From positions 22,340 to 86,339 of the forward strand of contig NZ_JAGXJN010000009.1 of the NCBI RefSeq assembly GCF_019091455.1: a DNA stretch of 64,000 nucleotides, read 5' to 3'. Positions 56,559-64,000 of this stretch are shown here, in pieces. Numbering within the stretch: position 1 is the first letter of the stretch; each line of letters starts with the position of its first letter. Both the position numbers and the translations under genes were made by a program. The DNA comes from Chitinophaga sp. GbtcB8. Its GTDB lineage: Bacteria; Bacteroidota; Bacteroidia; Chitinophagales; Chitinophagaceae. The notes under the pieces were generated by a model. That model did no database searches, was not told the DNA's origin, and was given only the letters and a program-made list of their open reading frames with translations.

Positions 56559-57983
56559 CTATACTACCTTGCCTATTAAGGTAGCGGCGGTACAATCTAC
56601 CACCTTTACCTGCACATACTGTCCTTTTTCGTAATTGCCCCTGGGGAAAACGATCACCTTGTTCTGATCATTTCTTCCAAAGAGGTCGTTTTCTGAACGT
56701 TTGGAAGTGCCTTCTACCAGCACCTTAAACGTTTTTCCCAGGTCTTTTTGCATGCTTTCCAGGGCTTGCCTGCGGTGCAGCTCCACCACCTGGGCCAGCC
56801 GGCGTTTTTTCACATCTTCCGGCACATCATCCTGGTAACGCCGGGCGGCCAGGGTACCCGGGCGCTCTGAGTAAAAGAACATGTAGGCCAGGTCATACTT
56901 GGCAAACTCCATCATGCTCATGGTGTCCTGGTGGTCCTCTTCCGTTTCTGTACAGAACCCGGTGATAATGTCGGTTGAAAGGCCGCAGTCCGGCAGTATT
57001 TCACGGATGCGCGTTACTTTTTTCATGTACCATTCCCGGGTATAGGTGCGGTTCATGAGCTGCAGCACACGGGTGCTGCCGCTTTGCACGGGCAGGTGAA
57101 TATAATTGCAGATGTTCTCGTACTTAGCCATGGTGTGCAGCACCTCATCCGTAATATCTTTAGGATGGGAGGTGCTGAAACGTACGCGCAGCAAGGGATT
57201 GATCTGCGCTACCTTTTCCAGCAGGCTGGCAAAGGTAATGGTCTCTTCCTGCGCGCTTTCCGGTGAAACGCCCACCCAGTAATAGGAATCTACGTTCTGT
57301 CCCAGCAGGGTTACCTCACGGTAGCCATTGTTGAACAGGGCCGCTGCTTCCTGGATAACGGAATAGGGATCACGGCAGCGATCCCAGCCACGGGTAAAGG
57401 GCACCAAGCAAGAAGTGCACATATTATTACAGCCCCGCATGATGGATACAAAGGCGGTTACGCCATTGCTGTCCAGCCTTATAGGGTTAATGTCTGCATA
57501 GGTTTCTTCCCGGCTCAAAAGCACATTCACTGCTTTCTGGCCGGTTTCTGCTTCTTCTACCAGCGCCGGCAGGGTACGATAGGCATCCGGGCCCACTACC
57601 AGGTCCACCAGCTTTTCTTCTTCCAGCAGCTTGGCTTTCAGGCGTTCGGCCATACAGCCTAATACGCCTACCAGCATACCGGGATTGCTCTGCTTTAACT
57701 TGCGGAATTCCTGCAGGCGCTTACGCACGGTTTGTTCCGCCTTCTCGCGGATAGAGCAGGTATTGAGCAGTATCAGATCGGCTTCCTCATAGTTACGGGT
57801 AGCTCCAAAACCTTCCTGGTTCATAATGGAAGCCACGATCTCACTATCGTTAAAGTTCATCTGGCAACCATAACTTTCTATGTAGAATTTCTTATGATAC
57901 GTTTGGTCAACAGCCGGTTGCGGGGCGAAGGCTTCACCCTGGCGGCTCTCATCATGCACTTTTGTAACCTGTTCCAGCATCAT
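56559..57983 (-). CDS. miaB: tRNA-2-methylthio-N6-dimethylallyladenosine synthase MiaB
   Basis: MiaB is a radical-SAM methylthiotransferase that modifies A37 of tRNAs reading U-starting codons. The 474-residue protein has the N-terminal UPF0004 domain ([16 protein letters not shown], with two further Cys in [10 protein letters not shown] and [11 protein letters not shown]), the radical-SAM cluster CNNMCTSC (the CX3CX2C spacing is intact), and a TRAM domain at the end. The residues after the cluster read [12 protein letters not shown] where most MiaB have GRERSR, a variant worth noting. It heads the operon, with a strong promoter box at 58006. Confidence 0.94.
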   Translation of the reverse strand: MMLEQVTKVHDESRQGEAFAPQPAVDQTYHKKFYIESYGCQMNFNDSEIVASIMNQEGFGATRNYEEADLILLNTCSIREKAEQTVRKRLQEFRKLKQSNPGMLVGVLGCMAERLKAKLLEEEKLVDLVVGPDAYRTLPALVEEAETGQKAVNVLLSREETYADINPIRLDSNGVTAFVSIMRGCNNMCTSCLVPFTRGWDRCRDPYSVIQEAAALFNNGYREVTLLGQNVDSYYWVGVSPESAQEETITFASLLEKVAQINPLLRVRFSTSHPKDITDEVLHTMAKYENICNYIHLPVQSGSTRVLQLMNRTYTREWYMKKVTRIREILPDCGLSTDIITGFCTETEEDHQDTMSMMEFAKYDLAYMFFYSERPGTLAARRYQDDVPEDVKKRRLAQVVELHRRQALESMQKDLGKTFKVLVEGTSKRSENDLFGRNDQNKVIVFPRGNYEKGQYVQVKVVDCTAATLIGKVV

Positions 57984-58005
57984 TCTGTCAGAAAATTTTA
58001 GAATA

Positions 58006-58014
58006 GCAAAAGTA
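58006..58014 (-). promoter_or_regulatory. Bacteroidota -7 box TACTTTTGC upstream of miaB
   Basis: Exact TAnnTTTGC on the minus strand (GCAAAAGTA on plus). It lies 22 bases upstream of the miaB start at 57983, giving a short 5' leader. It probably drives miaB and the genes downstream. Confidence 0.6.
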
Positions 58015-58102
58015 ATAAATTAAATGGAAAAATGACAGAATGGCAGCAGCAGAAAGGTTATGTTGTGGTTATATATGTTCGAGGATGAATTTGGGGTCTA
58101 TT

Positions 58103-58531
58103 TTACTCCATTACTTCTATTTTAGATTGTTCTTTTTGCAGGCCTTTACTTTTGCCCCAGGCATACCCGCCACCCGCGCTAATAATAGCTGTGGATACAA
58201 TTTCCAATATGCGTAAAGCAATTTCTTCCTTGTCTAAATTAATGCAATAAATCAGCACACCTGCTACTATCAGGAAGATGATAATGAAAAATGCGATCAG
58301 GATAGCCCGATTTTTAAAATCGTGCTTTGGGGCTGCTTTTATATACTCTCCCTGTTGTTTAAGGCTTTCTTTAGAGAGCTCATAACTATGCTGCAGCTCC
58401 AGCTGTTTAAGTGAGTTCTCCTGGTGCCGGAGCCGTAATTCTTCTTTTTGAAGTTCAATAAAATCCCGAACGGATTGTTCGGTTAAAGAAGCACTTTTGC
58501 TATTTGGTTGCGGAATTGGGTTTTGAGGCAT
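58103..58531 (-). CDS. Small two-helix membrane protein with N-terminal coiled coil, unknown function
   Basis: The 142-residue protein has an N-terminal charged helical stretch (EELRLRHQENSLKQLELQHS), two membrane segments (AILIAFFIIIFLIVAGVLIY; ~110-130) and a short basic end with a Gly-rich turn (AGGGYAWGKSKG). No family is recognised. It overlaps the 3' end of the small gene upstream by 32 bases, so the two may be translationally coupled. Confidence 0.6.
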   Translation of the reverse strand: MPQNPIPQPNSKSASLTEQSVRDFIELQKEELRLRHQENSLKQLELQHSYELSKESLKQQGEYIKAAPKHDFKNRAILIAFFIIIFLIVAGVLIYCINLDKEEIALRILEIVSTAIISAGGGYAWGKSKGLQKEQSKIEVME

Positions 58532-58721
58532 AAGATGTACCTGGTCTTAATTTTACCCGTACATATCCTCCTATTTCACGACTACCCAGCTTTGCGGGAA
58601 CAAAACGTGCAGATAGTATAGATGATCTGTTCCTTTCAAATAGCCGGACAAAAGCCTTAGAGGATAAAAGTAATTCCTCCTGTATCTTGAATGGGCTTGA
58701 TTTAAATGTGAACATACTCAT
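58500..58721 (-). CDS. Small hypothetical protein (73 residues)
   Basis: The ATG at 58721 opens a 73-codon frame (MSMFTFKSSPFKIQEELLLS) that ends 32 bases inside the next gene. The mixed basic/hydrophobic pattern and FVPAKLGSREIGGYVRVKL look protein-like, which makes a spurious frame less likely, but no family can be named. A weak box TATTTTAG lies upstream. Confidence 0.45.
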   Translation of the reverse strand: MSMFTFKSSPFKIQEELLLSSKAFVRLFERNRSSILSARFVPAKLGSREIGGYVRVKLRPGTSYASKPNSATK

Positions 58722-58845
58722 GGATTTACGGCTAAAATATCATTAATATGTGGAAGATTTTGTTAACGGCCTATAGATTTTATCTATGTACCGGGGCAAC
58801 AAACATCGGGCGCCTACCCCGTTCTGTAAATCAGTAAGAGAGAGG

Positions 58846-58918
58846 AGCGGGAAACGAGGCTCGAACTCGCCACCTACGGCTTGGGAAGCCGTCGCTCTAC
58901 CAAATGAGCTATTCCCGC
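58846..58918 (-). tRNA. tRNA-Gly (anticodon CCC)
   Basis: On the minus strand the 7-base acceptor GCGGGAA (58918-58912) pairs with TTCCCGC (58853-58847). The D-arm (GCTC...GAGC), anticodon stem ACGGC/GCCGT with loop TTCCCAA, and T-arm with TTCGAGC loop all fold. The anticodon is CCC, reading GGG. The first T-stem pair is a G-U wobble. The 3' CCA is not fully encoded (TCCT follows the acceptor). Confidence 0.93.
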
Positions 58919-58962
58919 TTATCGGTTTATCCAAAGAATAAACCGGGTGTCAAATGTAAAGA

Positions 58963-59478
58963 TTATTTTGAAACGCTGGCTACTTTCTTCATCACCCAGC
59001 TGTCTTTTACCGGCAGCAGCCACTTTTCTTCCAGCTCCTGTTTGGTAAGCACTGTATTATTCAGGTACAGGGTGTTCTCATCAATAAAGCCTTTTTCAAA
59101 AGCATAAGGCAATTGCGCCATGGGCAATAATTGCAGCTGATCTTTCACCACAAAGCCCAGCAGCAGCCGGTCAAACAGGTTCACTTCATACTGGCGTTCC
59201 AGGCTTTTGATAACCCGTACAGAGCTATCGGTACTGCAGCCGCTTACTCCAGTGGCATTTTCATCGGCCATGAGCACGATCACCTGGTTAAAGACCAGTT
59301 GTCCAAAACCCTTTACCGGCGTGCCATGCGATTGCCATTGTGTAGCAAACTGGTGTAGCTGTTCATTAATTTCAAGGGCTTCCCTTTCATTGAACGGGCG
59401 GTTGCTCTGGTATATCCATACGCGGGAGTCGGGTGCAAAATCCGCGGGTAATAATTGTTTTATTGCTGCTATCGTCAT
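58963..59478 (-). CDS. Bacteroidota conserved protein often labelled 'ABC transporter ATPase'
   Basis: The 171-residue protein has no Walker motifs, so the common label is a misnomer. It shows the family pattern (RVWIYQSNRPFNEREALEIN, ATQWQSHGTPVKGFGQ, SGCSTDSSVRVIKSLERQY, LFDRLL). Function unknown; cytoplasmic by sequence. A -7 box at 59485-59493 lies directly upstream of the ATG, so it may be transcribed apart from the Fe-S genes, which end 27 bases upstream. Confidence 0.75.
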   Translation of the reverse strand: MTIAAIKQLLPADFAPDSRVWIYQSNRPFNEREALEINEQLHQFATQWQSHGTPVKGFGQLVFNQVIVLMADENATGVSGCSTDSSVRVIKSLERQYEVNLFDRLLLGFVVKDQLQLLPMAQLPYAFEKGFIDENTLYLNNTVLTKQELEEKWLLPVKDSWVMKKVASVSK

Positions 59479-59484
59479 AATACT

Positions 59485-59493
59485 GCAAAGCTA
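59485..59493 (-). promoter_or_regulatory. -7 box TAGCTTTGC with near-leaderless start
   Basis: Exact TAnnTTTGC on the minus strand (GCAAAGCTA on plus), ending 7 bases before the ATG at 59478. The predicted start of transcription falls at or next to the initiator codon. Confidence 0.5.
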
Positions 59494-59504
59494 CGATATT
59501 CGCA

Positions 59505-60287
59505 TTAATCGCCCAGCTGTTTGGCCACTATCTCGGCAATGTCCAGCACCTGTACGCTGTCTTCTTTGCCCTGCTCTTTTACGCCATCCGTAAGCATGGT
59601 CATACAAAAGGGGCAGTTGGAGGCAATTACAGTAGCGCCTGTATCCACGGCTTCGCGGCCACGTTCAAAGTTCACGCGGGTAGTGCCTTTTTCTTCTTCC
59701 TTGAACATTTGCGCACCGCCGGCGCCGCAACAGAGTCCTTTGCTGCGGCAGCGTTTCATTTCTACCAGCTCGGCATCCAGCGCTTCCAGCACTTTGCGCG
59801 GCGCTTCGTAAATGTTATTGGCCCGGCCCAGGTAGCAGGAGTCGTGGTAGGTGATACGGCGGCCTTTGAAGGTGCCGCCTTCCGTCATTTTTATTTTGCC
59901 TTCGTCTATTAACTGTTGTAAAAAGGAGGTGTGGTGCAGCACTTCATAGTTACCGCCCAGCTCCGGGTATTCATTTTTGAAAATGTTGAAGCAGTGCGGA
60001 CAGGCCGTAACAATTTTCTTCACGCCATAACCATTCAGCACCTGGATATTGTTCTGCGCCATCATCTGGAATATGAACTCATTACCTGCCCTGCGGGCCG
60101 GATCGCCGGTACAGCTTTCTTCCTTACCCAGGATGGCAAAGCGGATGCCTGCTTTATCCAGGATGGTTGCAAAAGCTTTGGTGATCTTTTGTGCCCGCTG
60201 ATCAAAGCTGCCCGCGCATCCCACCCAAAAGAGCACTTCCGGTGTTTCGCCGCTGGCGGCGTATTCGGCCATTGTTTTAATAGTCAT
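59505..60287 (-). CDS. (Fe-S)-binding protein with two CCG domains (heterodisulfide-reductase/GlpC/LutA-like)
   Basis: The 260-residue protein has two cysteine-rich CCG domains: CTGDPARRAGNEF and TACPHCFNIFKNEYP in the first, HDSCYLGR, CRSKGLCCGAGGAQMF and NCPFCMTML in the second. Such domains bind unusual 4Fe-4S clusters and occur in heterodisulfide reductase HdrD, GlpC and lactate oxidase LutA. With the next gene upstream (60322-61644) it forms a split Fe-S oxidoreductase. The reaction is not identifiable from sequence. Confidence 0.85.
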   Translation of the reverse strand: MTIKTMAEYAASGETPEVLFWVGCAGSFDQRAQKITKAFATILDKAGIRFAILGKEESCTGDPARRAGNEFIFQMMAQNNIQVLNGYGVKKIVTACPHCFNIFKNEYPELGGNYEVLHHTSFLQQLIDEGKIKMTEGGTFKGRRITYHDSCYLGRANNIYEAPRKVLEALDAELVEMKRCRSKGLCCGAGGAQMFKEEEKGTTRVNFERGREAVDTGATVIASNCPFCMTMLTDGVKEQGKEDSVQVLDIAEIVAKQLGD

Positions 60288-60321
60288 CTTTTGTTTATTT
60301 GAAGTGATCCTGTTCGTTTAA

Positions 60322-61644
60322 TTATCCCTGCATTTCTACAGCCCATTTATCCCGGTCGTCCGGCGAGAACTTCCACGGCGCCATATTATTTTCAATATTG
60401 CCGAACATCATGTTCCATTCTGCCGGTGCGCTGGATTCCTCCATCACCAAATGGCGGCGCAGCTGTAAAATAATATGCAGCGGGTTAATGCTTACCGGGC
60501 ATTCCTGCACACAGGCGTTACAGGTAGTGCAGGCGCGCAGCTCCTCTTCAGAAATATAATCGCGCAGCAGGGCTTTGCCATCTTCCTGGAAAGTACCTTG
60601 TTTGTTAAGCACGCGGCCAATTTCTTCTGCCCGGTCGCGGGTATCCATCATGATCTTACGGGGCGAGAGCTTTTTGCCGGTAATATTAGCGGGGCAGGCA
60701 GCGGTACAACGACCGCATGCTGTGCAGCTATAGGCTTCCAGCAGGTTTTTCCAGGTAAGATCCTGCACGTCTTTGGCGCCAAACTTAGGAATACCTTCTG
60801 CCGGCGGCTCGCTGGCAGCCAGCTCCGGCTGCAGCATCAGCTGTACTTCTTTTTGTACTGCAGGCATGTTCTCCATTTTACCCTTAGGCCGCAGATCGGC
60901 GTAGTAGGCGTTGGGAAATGCCAGGATGATATGTAAATGTTTTGAAAAAGGCAGGTAGTTCAGAAAGGCCAGTACGCCCAAAATATGCAGCCACCAGCAA
61001 CCGCGTTCCAGCGCCATTAAGCTGCTGTCAGACAGGCCGTTCAATAAAGGCGTGAGCAGGCCGCTGATCCAGAAATTGCCGGTAGCAATATAGTGCTCTG
61101 AGCCACGGCTTTGCAGCACCTGGTCAGCGGTGTTCATGGTAAGGAATAATACCATCAGCACTATTTCCGTGATCAGGATATAATTGGCATCGGAGCGGGG
61201 CCACCCGTCCAGGTCATGACCAATAAAACGTTGCAGTTTCAGGATATTACGGCGTATTAAAAAGATAGCGCAGCCGCTGAGCACCAGCACAGCCAGGATC
61301 TCAAAACAGCCTATCAGCACCGGGTATAAGCTGCCTAAGGGTGATGCAAACAGGCGGTGCGTACCTATTGCCCCGTCCAGGATGATCTCCAGGATCTCTG
61401 CATTAATAATAATAAAGCCCGCATATACGAAAAAGTGCAGTACAGCTACCAGCGGGTTGCGGAACATTTTCTTTTGTCCAAAGGCCAGTAATAATACATT
61501 ACGCCAGCGTTCCCCGGGGTTATCATTTAAAGCTACATCTCGCCCCAGCAGTATATTGCGCCTGATCTCCCGCACTTTACGGGCAAACAGGTATACGGCT
61601 GCTGCTAATACTATTACAAATAAAAGCTGCTGTACTAAATGCAT
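60322..61644 (-). CDS. Membrane-bound 4Fe-4S oxidoreductase subunit (HdrDE-like)
   Basis: The start is placed at 61644 (MHLVQQLLFVIV), since the 30 codons upstream are translated palindrome repeat (61709-61732). The 440-residue protein has an N-terminal nitrate-reductase-gamma-like membrane part with about five helices (LLFVIVLAAAVYLFA, LLFLTMNTADQVL, WLHILGVLAFLNYLPF) and two ferredoxin clusters (CTACGRCTAACP and CTTCNACVQECP). It probably passes quinol or quinone electrons to the CCG subunit encoded 34 bases downstream. Substrate unknown. Confidence 0.85.
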   Translation of the reverse strand: MHLVQQLLFVIVLAAAVYLFARKVREIRRNILLGRDVALNDNPGERWRNVLLLAFGQKKMFRNPLVAVLHFFVYAGFIIINAEILEIILDGAIGTHRLFASPLGSLYPVLIGCFEILAVLVLSGCAIFLIRRNILKLQRFIGHDLDGWPRSDANYILITEIVLMVLFLTMNTADQVLQSRGSEHYIATGNFWISGLLTPLLNGLSDSSLMALERGCWWLHILGVLAFLNYLPFSKHLHIILAFPNAYYADLRPKGKMENMPAVQKEVQLMLQPELAASEPPAEGIPKFGAKDVQDLTWKNLLEAYSCTACGRCTAACPANITGKKLSPRKIMMDTRDRAEEIGRVLNKQGTFQEDGKALLRDYISEEELRACTTCNACVQECPVSINPLHIILQLRRHLVMEESSAPAEWNMMFGNIENNMAPWKFSPDDRDKWAVEMQG

Positions 61645-61708
61645 ATTCCAGATTTGACTTTCTAATTTACGGTTTATTGGCAATGTAAGTAATTTTTTGA
61701 TAGTCGAT

Positions 61709-61832
61709 GGTCCATGGTCGATGGTCCATAGCATTGATCATTTCGCGGTACTTCATGATTTGCCGGCTGCCTAAGCACGTAAGGCCTGCCTTGCTCTAAA
61801 TGCCATGGACTATAGACCATCGACCATGGACC
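61709..61832. repeat. Inverted repeat of 'gatggtccatggtc' words
   Basis: Arms 61709-61731 and 61810-61832 match as inverted copies at 22 of 23 positions (core GGTCCATGGTCGATGGTC), with the 78 bases between carrying no gene. It lies between the divergent Fe-S and phosphoribosyltransferase genes and inflates both raw reading frames by about 20-30 spurious N-terminal codons. Confidence 0.8.
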
Positions 61833-61843
61833 CCAATTTTTAT

Positions 61844-61852
61844 TACTTTTGC
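61844..61852 (+). promoter_or_regulatory. -7 box TACTTTTGC for the phosphoribosyltransferase gene
   Basis: Exact TAnnTTTGC, 18 bases before the ATG at 61871; transcription would begin near 61859. Confidence 0.6.
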
Positions 61853-61870
61853 ACTCATCAAAGCATCCAT

Positions 61871-62368
61871 ATGGCAACAAAAAATGTGATCCTTACACAG
61901 GACATTATTCAAAAAAAACTGGAACGTATTGCTTATGAAATATATGAGCACAACAACACAGAGCCGGAAGTGATACTGGTAGGTATATGGGACCGGGGCA
62001 TGATACTGGCGCAAAAAATAGCCGGGATCCTGCAAAAGATCGCGCCGTTTAAGATAAAGCTGATAGAGCTGCGCCTGGATAAGCAACATCCGCTGGAGGT
62101 GAAGCTGTCTGAAAATATAGACCTGAACGATAAGGTAATTATATTAATAGATGATGTGGCCAACTCCGGCCGCACCATGTTATATGCCCTGAAACCTTTT
62201 CTGCAATACCTGCCGCGTAAGATCCAGACCGCGGTGCTTGTAGACCGTAAGCATAAGTCTTACCCCTTAACCGTGGATTTTACCGGTTATTTACTTTCCA
62301 CCAGCCTGCAGGAAATGATTATGGTGGATGTGGAAGGCGAGGAGATCCTTTCTGCGTACCTGGTTTAA
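61871..62368 (+). CDS. PyrR-like phosphoribosyltransferase
   Basis: The start is set at ATG 61871 (MATKNVILTQDIIQKKLERI); the 22 upstream codons in the open frame fall in repeat and promoter DNA. The 165-residue type I PRTase shows the PRPP loop IILIDDVANSGRTMLYAL, preceded by VGIWDRGMILAQ, and ends near the PyrR length (~180). PyrR regulates pyrimidine genes and has uracil PRTase activity, but the motif alone does not exclude a hypoxanthine or other PRTase. Standalone gene, convergent with the phosphohexomutase. Confidence 0.82.
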   Translation: MATKNVILTQDIIQKKLERIAYEIYEHNNTEPEVILVGIWDRGMILAQKIAGILQKIAPFKIKLIELRLDKQHPLEVKLSENIDLNDKVIILIDDVANSGRTMLYALKPFLQYLPRKIQTAVLVDRKHKSYPLTVDFTGYLLSTSLQEMIMVDVEGEEILSAYLV

Positions 62369-62444
62369 GGTAAAAGCAAAAAGCAAAAAGCATAAAGCCA
62401 ATGCAGCGAACCGCGAACATAGCTTTATGCTTTTTGCTTTTACC
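62369..62444. terminator. Palindromic 'aaaaagc' repeat hairpin between convergent genes
   Basis: GGTAAAAGCAAAAAGC and AAAAAGCATAAAGC on the left (one extra copy of AAAAAGC) pair with GCTTTATGCTTTTTGCTTTT (62422 on). The stem can reach 23 base pairs. It begins at the base after the PRTase stop and ends 14 bases before the mutase stop, so it can serve both as a terminator. Confidence 0.75.
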
Positions 62445-62458
62445 TTTCGGCTATCAGC

Positions 62459-64000
62459 TTATTTCAGCTTCATATCCTTTATAATCTTCTGTACCCGCTC
62501 ATCCAGCTGGGTATTCACCTGGTCAAAGTCTTTAGCCGCTGCTAACGGCTGCTGCACACTAAAGTAGAACTTGATCTTAGGCTCCGTACCGGAAGGGCGT
62601 GCAGAGATCTTGCTGCCATCTTCCAGTATAAACTGCAGTACGTTAGACTTAGGCAGGTTAATAGCCTCTGTGGCGCCGGTTTTCAGGTCTTTGACCTGCT
62701 GCAGCTGGTAATCGTACAGCTTCACCACCGGTGAGCCGTTGATGGTAGCCGGCGGTGCATCCCGGTAGCTGCGCATCATTTCGGCAATTTCATCAGCGCC
62801 TTTCATACCTTTTTTGGTGATGGAGATCAGCTGCTCTTTATAGAAACCGTATTTCACGTAAATGTCTATCAGCTGCTCATACAGGGAGCGGCCTTCATTA
62901 CGGGCGTAGGCGGCCATTTCGCAGATCATGGCTACAGATGCAATGGCATCCTTGTCACGCACGTTGTCACCTATCATATATCCGTAAGACTCTTCCCCGC
63001 CGCAAATGAATTTTTCCTTGCCTTCTTTTTCGCGGATCATGTCGGCAATCCACTTAAAGCCGGTCAGTACATTGTAGCAGCGTACTCCGTTCTTAGCGGC
63101 AAATACATCTATCAGGTCAGAGGTTACCACGGTTTTACCCACAAAGTCAGTAGGCCCGCTCAGGCCTTTCTTTTTGCGGCCTTCAATAATATAGTTGAAC
63201 AGCAGCACGGCAGTTTGGTTACCGTTCAGCAGTATCCATTCTCCTTTCAGGTCTTTTACGGCAATGCCTACACGATCCGCGTCAGGATCCGTACCTAATA
63301 AGATAGCTGCATCCAGCTCCTTGGCTTTTTTAAGGCCCATGCTCATGGCTTCCGCCTCTTCCGGGTTAGGATATACCACGGTAGGGAAGTTACCATCCGG
63401 CGTAGCCTGCTCCTGTACCACCTGTACATTGGTAAAGCCAAAACGCTTCAGTATTTCAGGCACCAGGGTTATACCGGTACCGTGAATGGGCGTGTACACG
63501 ATCTTCATATCATGCTGGGCCGCTATAATGTCCGGGTTAATAGACAGGCCTTTGAGCATTTGCAGGTAGGCTTCGTCCACGTCCTTACCAATAGCGGTAA
63601 TATTGGCTTCGCCGCCGCTCCACTTCACTTCATCTATACTGGCTATTTTCTCTACTTCTGCAATTACATTTTTATCGTGCGGGGGCACCAGCTGGCCGCC
63701 ATCGTCCCAATAGGCTTTATAACCATTATATTCCTTGGGGTTGTGGGAGGCGGTGAGCACTATGCCGCCCTGGCATTTCAGGTGGCGGATGGTGAAAGAC
63801 AGCTCCGGGGTAGGTCGCAGGCTCTCAAACAGGAACACTTTGATGCCGTTGGCTGCCATTACATTAGCCGTTACTTCCGCAAAAAAGCGGCTGTTGTTAC
63901 GGCTGTCATGGGCAATGGCTATTTTGATCTCACCTTTTACAGCTTTTTTCAGGTAGTTGGCAAACCCCTGGGTAGCCATACCTACGGTATATTTATTCAT
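62459..64000 (-). CDS. Phosphohexomutase (phosphoglucomutase/phosphomannomutase), N-terminus beyond window
   Basis: The frame runs to base 64000 without a terminator upstream; the Met there is probably internal, as relatives have ~50-60 residues before 'MNKYTVGMATQG'. The 513 visible residues include the phosphoserine loop TASHNPKEYNGYKAYWDDGG, the metal loop GTDPDADRVGIAV, the sugar-binding loop GGEESYGYMIGDNVRDKD and the C-terminal phosphate loop RPSGTEPKIKFYF. It interconverts hexose 6- and 1-phosphates through a bisphosphate intermediate for polysaccharide and glycogen precursors. Convergent with the PRTase gene. Confidence 0.94.
   Translation of the reverse strand: MNKYTVGMATQGFANYLKKAVKGEIKIAIAHDSRNNSRFFAEVTANVMAANGIKVFLFESLRPTPELSFTIRHLKCQGGIVLTASHNPKEYNGYKAYWDDGGQLVPPHDKNVIAEVEKIASIDEVKWSGGEANITAIGKDVDEAYLQMLKGLSINPDIIAAQHDMKIVYTPIHGTGITLVPEILKRFGFTNVQVVQEQATPDGNFPTVVYPNPEEAEAMSMGLKKAKELDAAILLGTDPDADRVGIAVKDLKGEWILLNGNQTAVLLFNYIIEGRKKKGLSGPTDFVGKTVVTSDLIDVFAAKNGVRCYNVLTGFKWIADMIREKEGKEKFICGGEESYGYMIGDNVRDKDAIASVAMICEMAAYARNEGRSLYEQLIDIYVKYGFYKEQLISITKKGMKGADEIAEMMRSYRDAPPATINGSPVVKLYDYQLQQVKDLKTGATEAINLPKSNVLQFILEDGSKISARPSGTEPKIKFYFSVQQPLAAAKDFDQVNTQLDERVQKIIKDMKLK

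Noticed and set aside
58743..58934. 63-residue minus-strand frame
   Set aside because: It overlaps the tRNA-Gly on the same strand.
61644..61734. N-terminal extension of the Fe-S membrane protein (start at 61734)
   Set aside because: The added residues are translated palindrome repeat; the Met at 61644 starts the conserved membrane domain.

Overview
The window reads as chromosomal DNA of a Bacteroidota bacterium, most likely Chitinophagaceae (Chitinophaga-like). The signs are Bacteroidota-type promoter boxes (TAnnTTTG) with few clear Shine-Dalgarno sites, TonB-dependent receptors with carboxypeptidase-regulatory N-termini, an LptE-family lipoprotein, a Bacteroidota-type RHS locus, bifunctional RibBA, and many secreted proteins whose signal peptides end in A-Q. 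No plasmid, IS element, integrase, CRISPR array or rRNA is visible. One tRNA (Gly, CCC) is present. The species call is inference from gene content.

Layout. 1-546 is the start of a TonB-dependent receptor that runs off the left edge. 1001-3518 holds a small conserved hypothetical, a possible orphan leader ORF with a hairpin, and ribBA. 3624-15244 is housekeeping and envelope genes: a TamB-like protein, an isoaspartyl peptidase, a TraB/GumN protein, a small coiled-coil exported protein, an alpha-oxoamine-synthase-like PLP enzyme, a lipoprotein, a DinB-like protein and gamma-glutamyltransferase. 15408-18188 is a second TonB-dependent receptor ending in a strong terminator.

19675-42946 is the most striking region: eight co-directional, tightly packed genes for exported proteins. 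In order they are an outer-membrane-barrel-like protein with a coiled coil, a fibronectin-like protein, a 1892-residue PA14 protein, a small lipocalin-like protein, a 1167-residue adhesin-like protein with a C-terminal YD-type unit, a LolA-like protein, a 2826-residue RHS protein with an unrecognised C-terminal toxin-type module, and a small MORN/YwqK-type protein that is the obvious immunity candidate. The last ~1.7 kb (toxin tip plus immunity gene) is clearly AT-richer than the rest. Two paralogous secreted tail-fibre-like proteins follow (43101-47371), one carrying an SGNH hydrolase domain.

47519-64000 returns to core genes: an M14 carboxypeptidase, a redoxin, and a leftward envelope/RNA-modification operon (miaB, sigma-54 activator, lptE, TPR-like protein, secG, mltG, yihY-like). 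Then come two small unknown genes, tRNA-Gly, a small conserved protein, an Fe-S oxidoreductase pair, a PyrR-like phosphoribosyltransferase and a phosphohexomutase cut by the right edge.

A second theme is short intergenic palindromes built from iterated words. Several different families each abut or even encode the stop codons of the adjoining genes.
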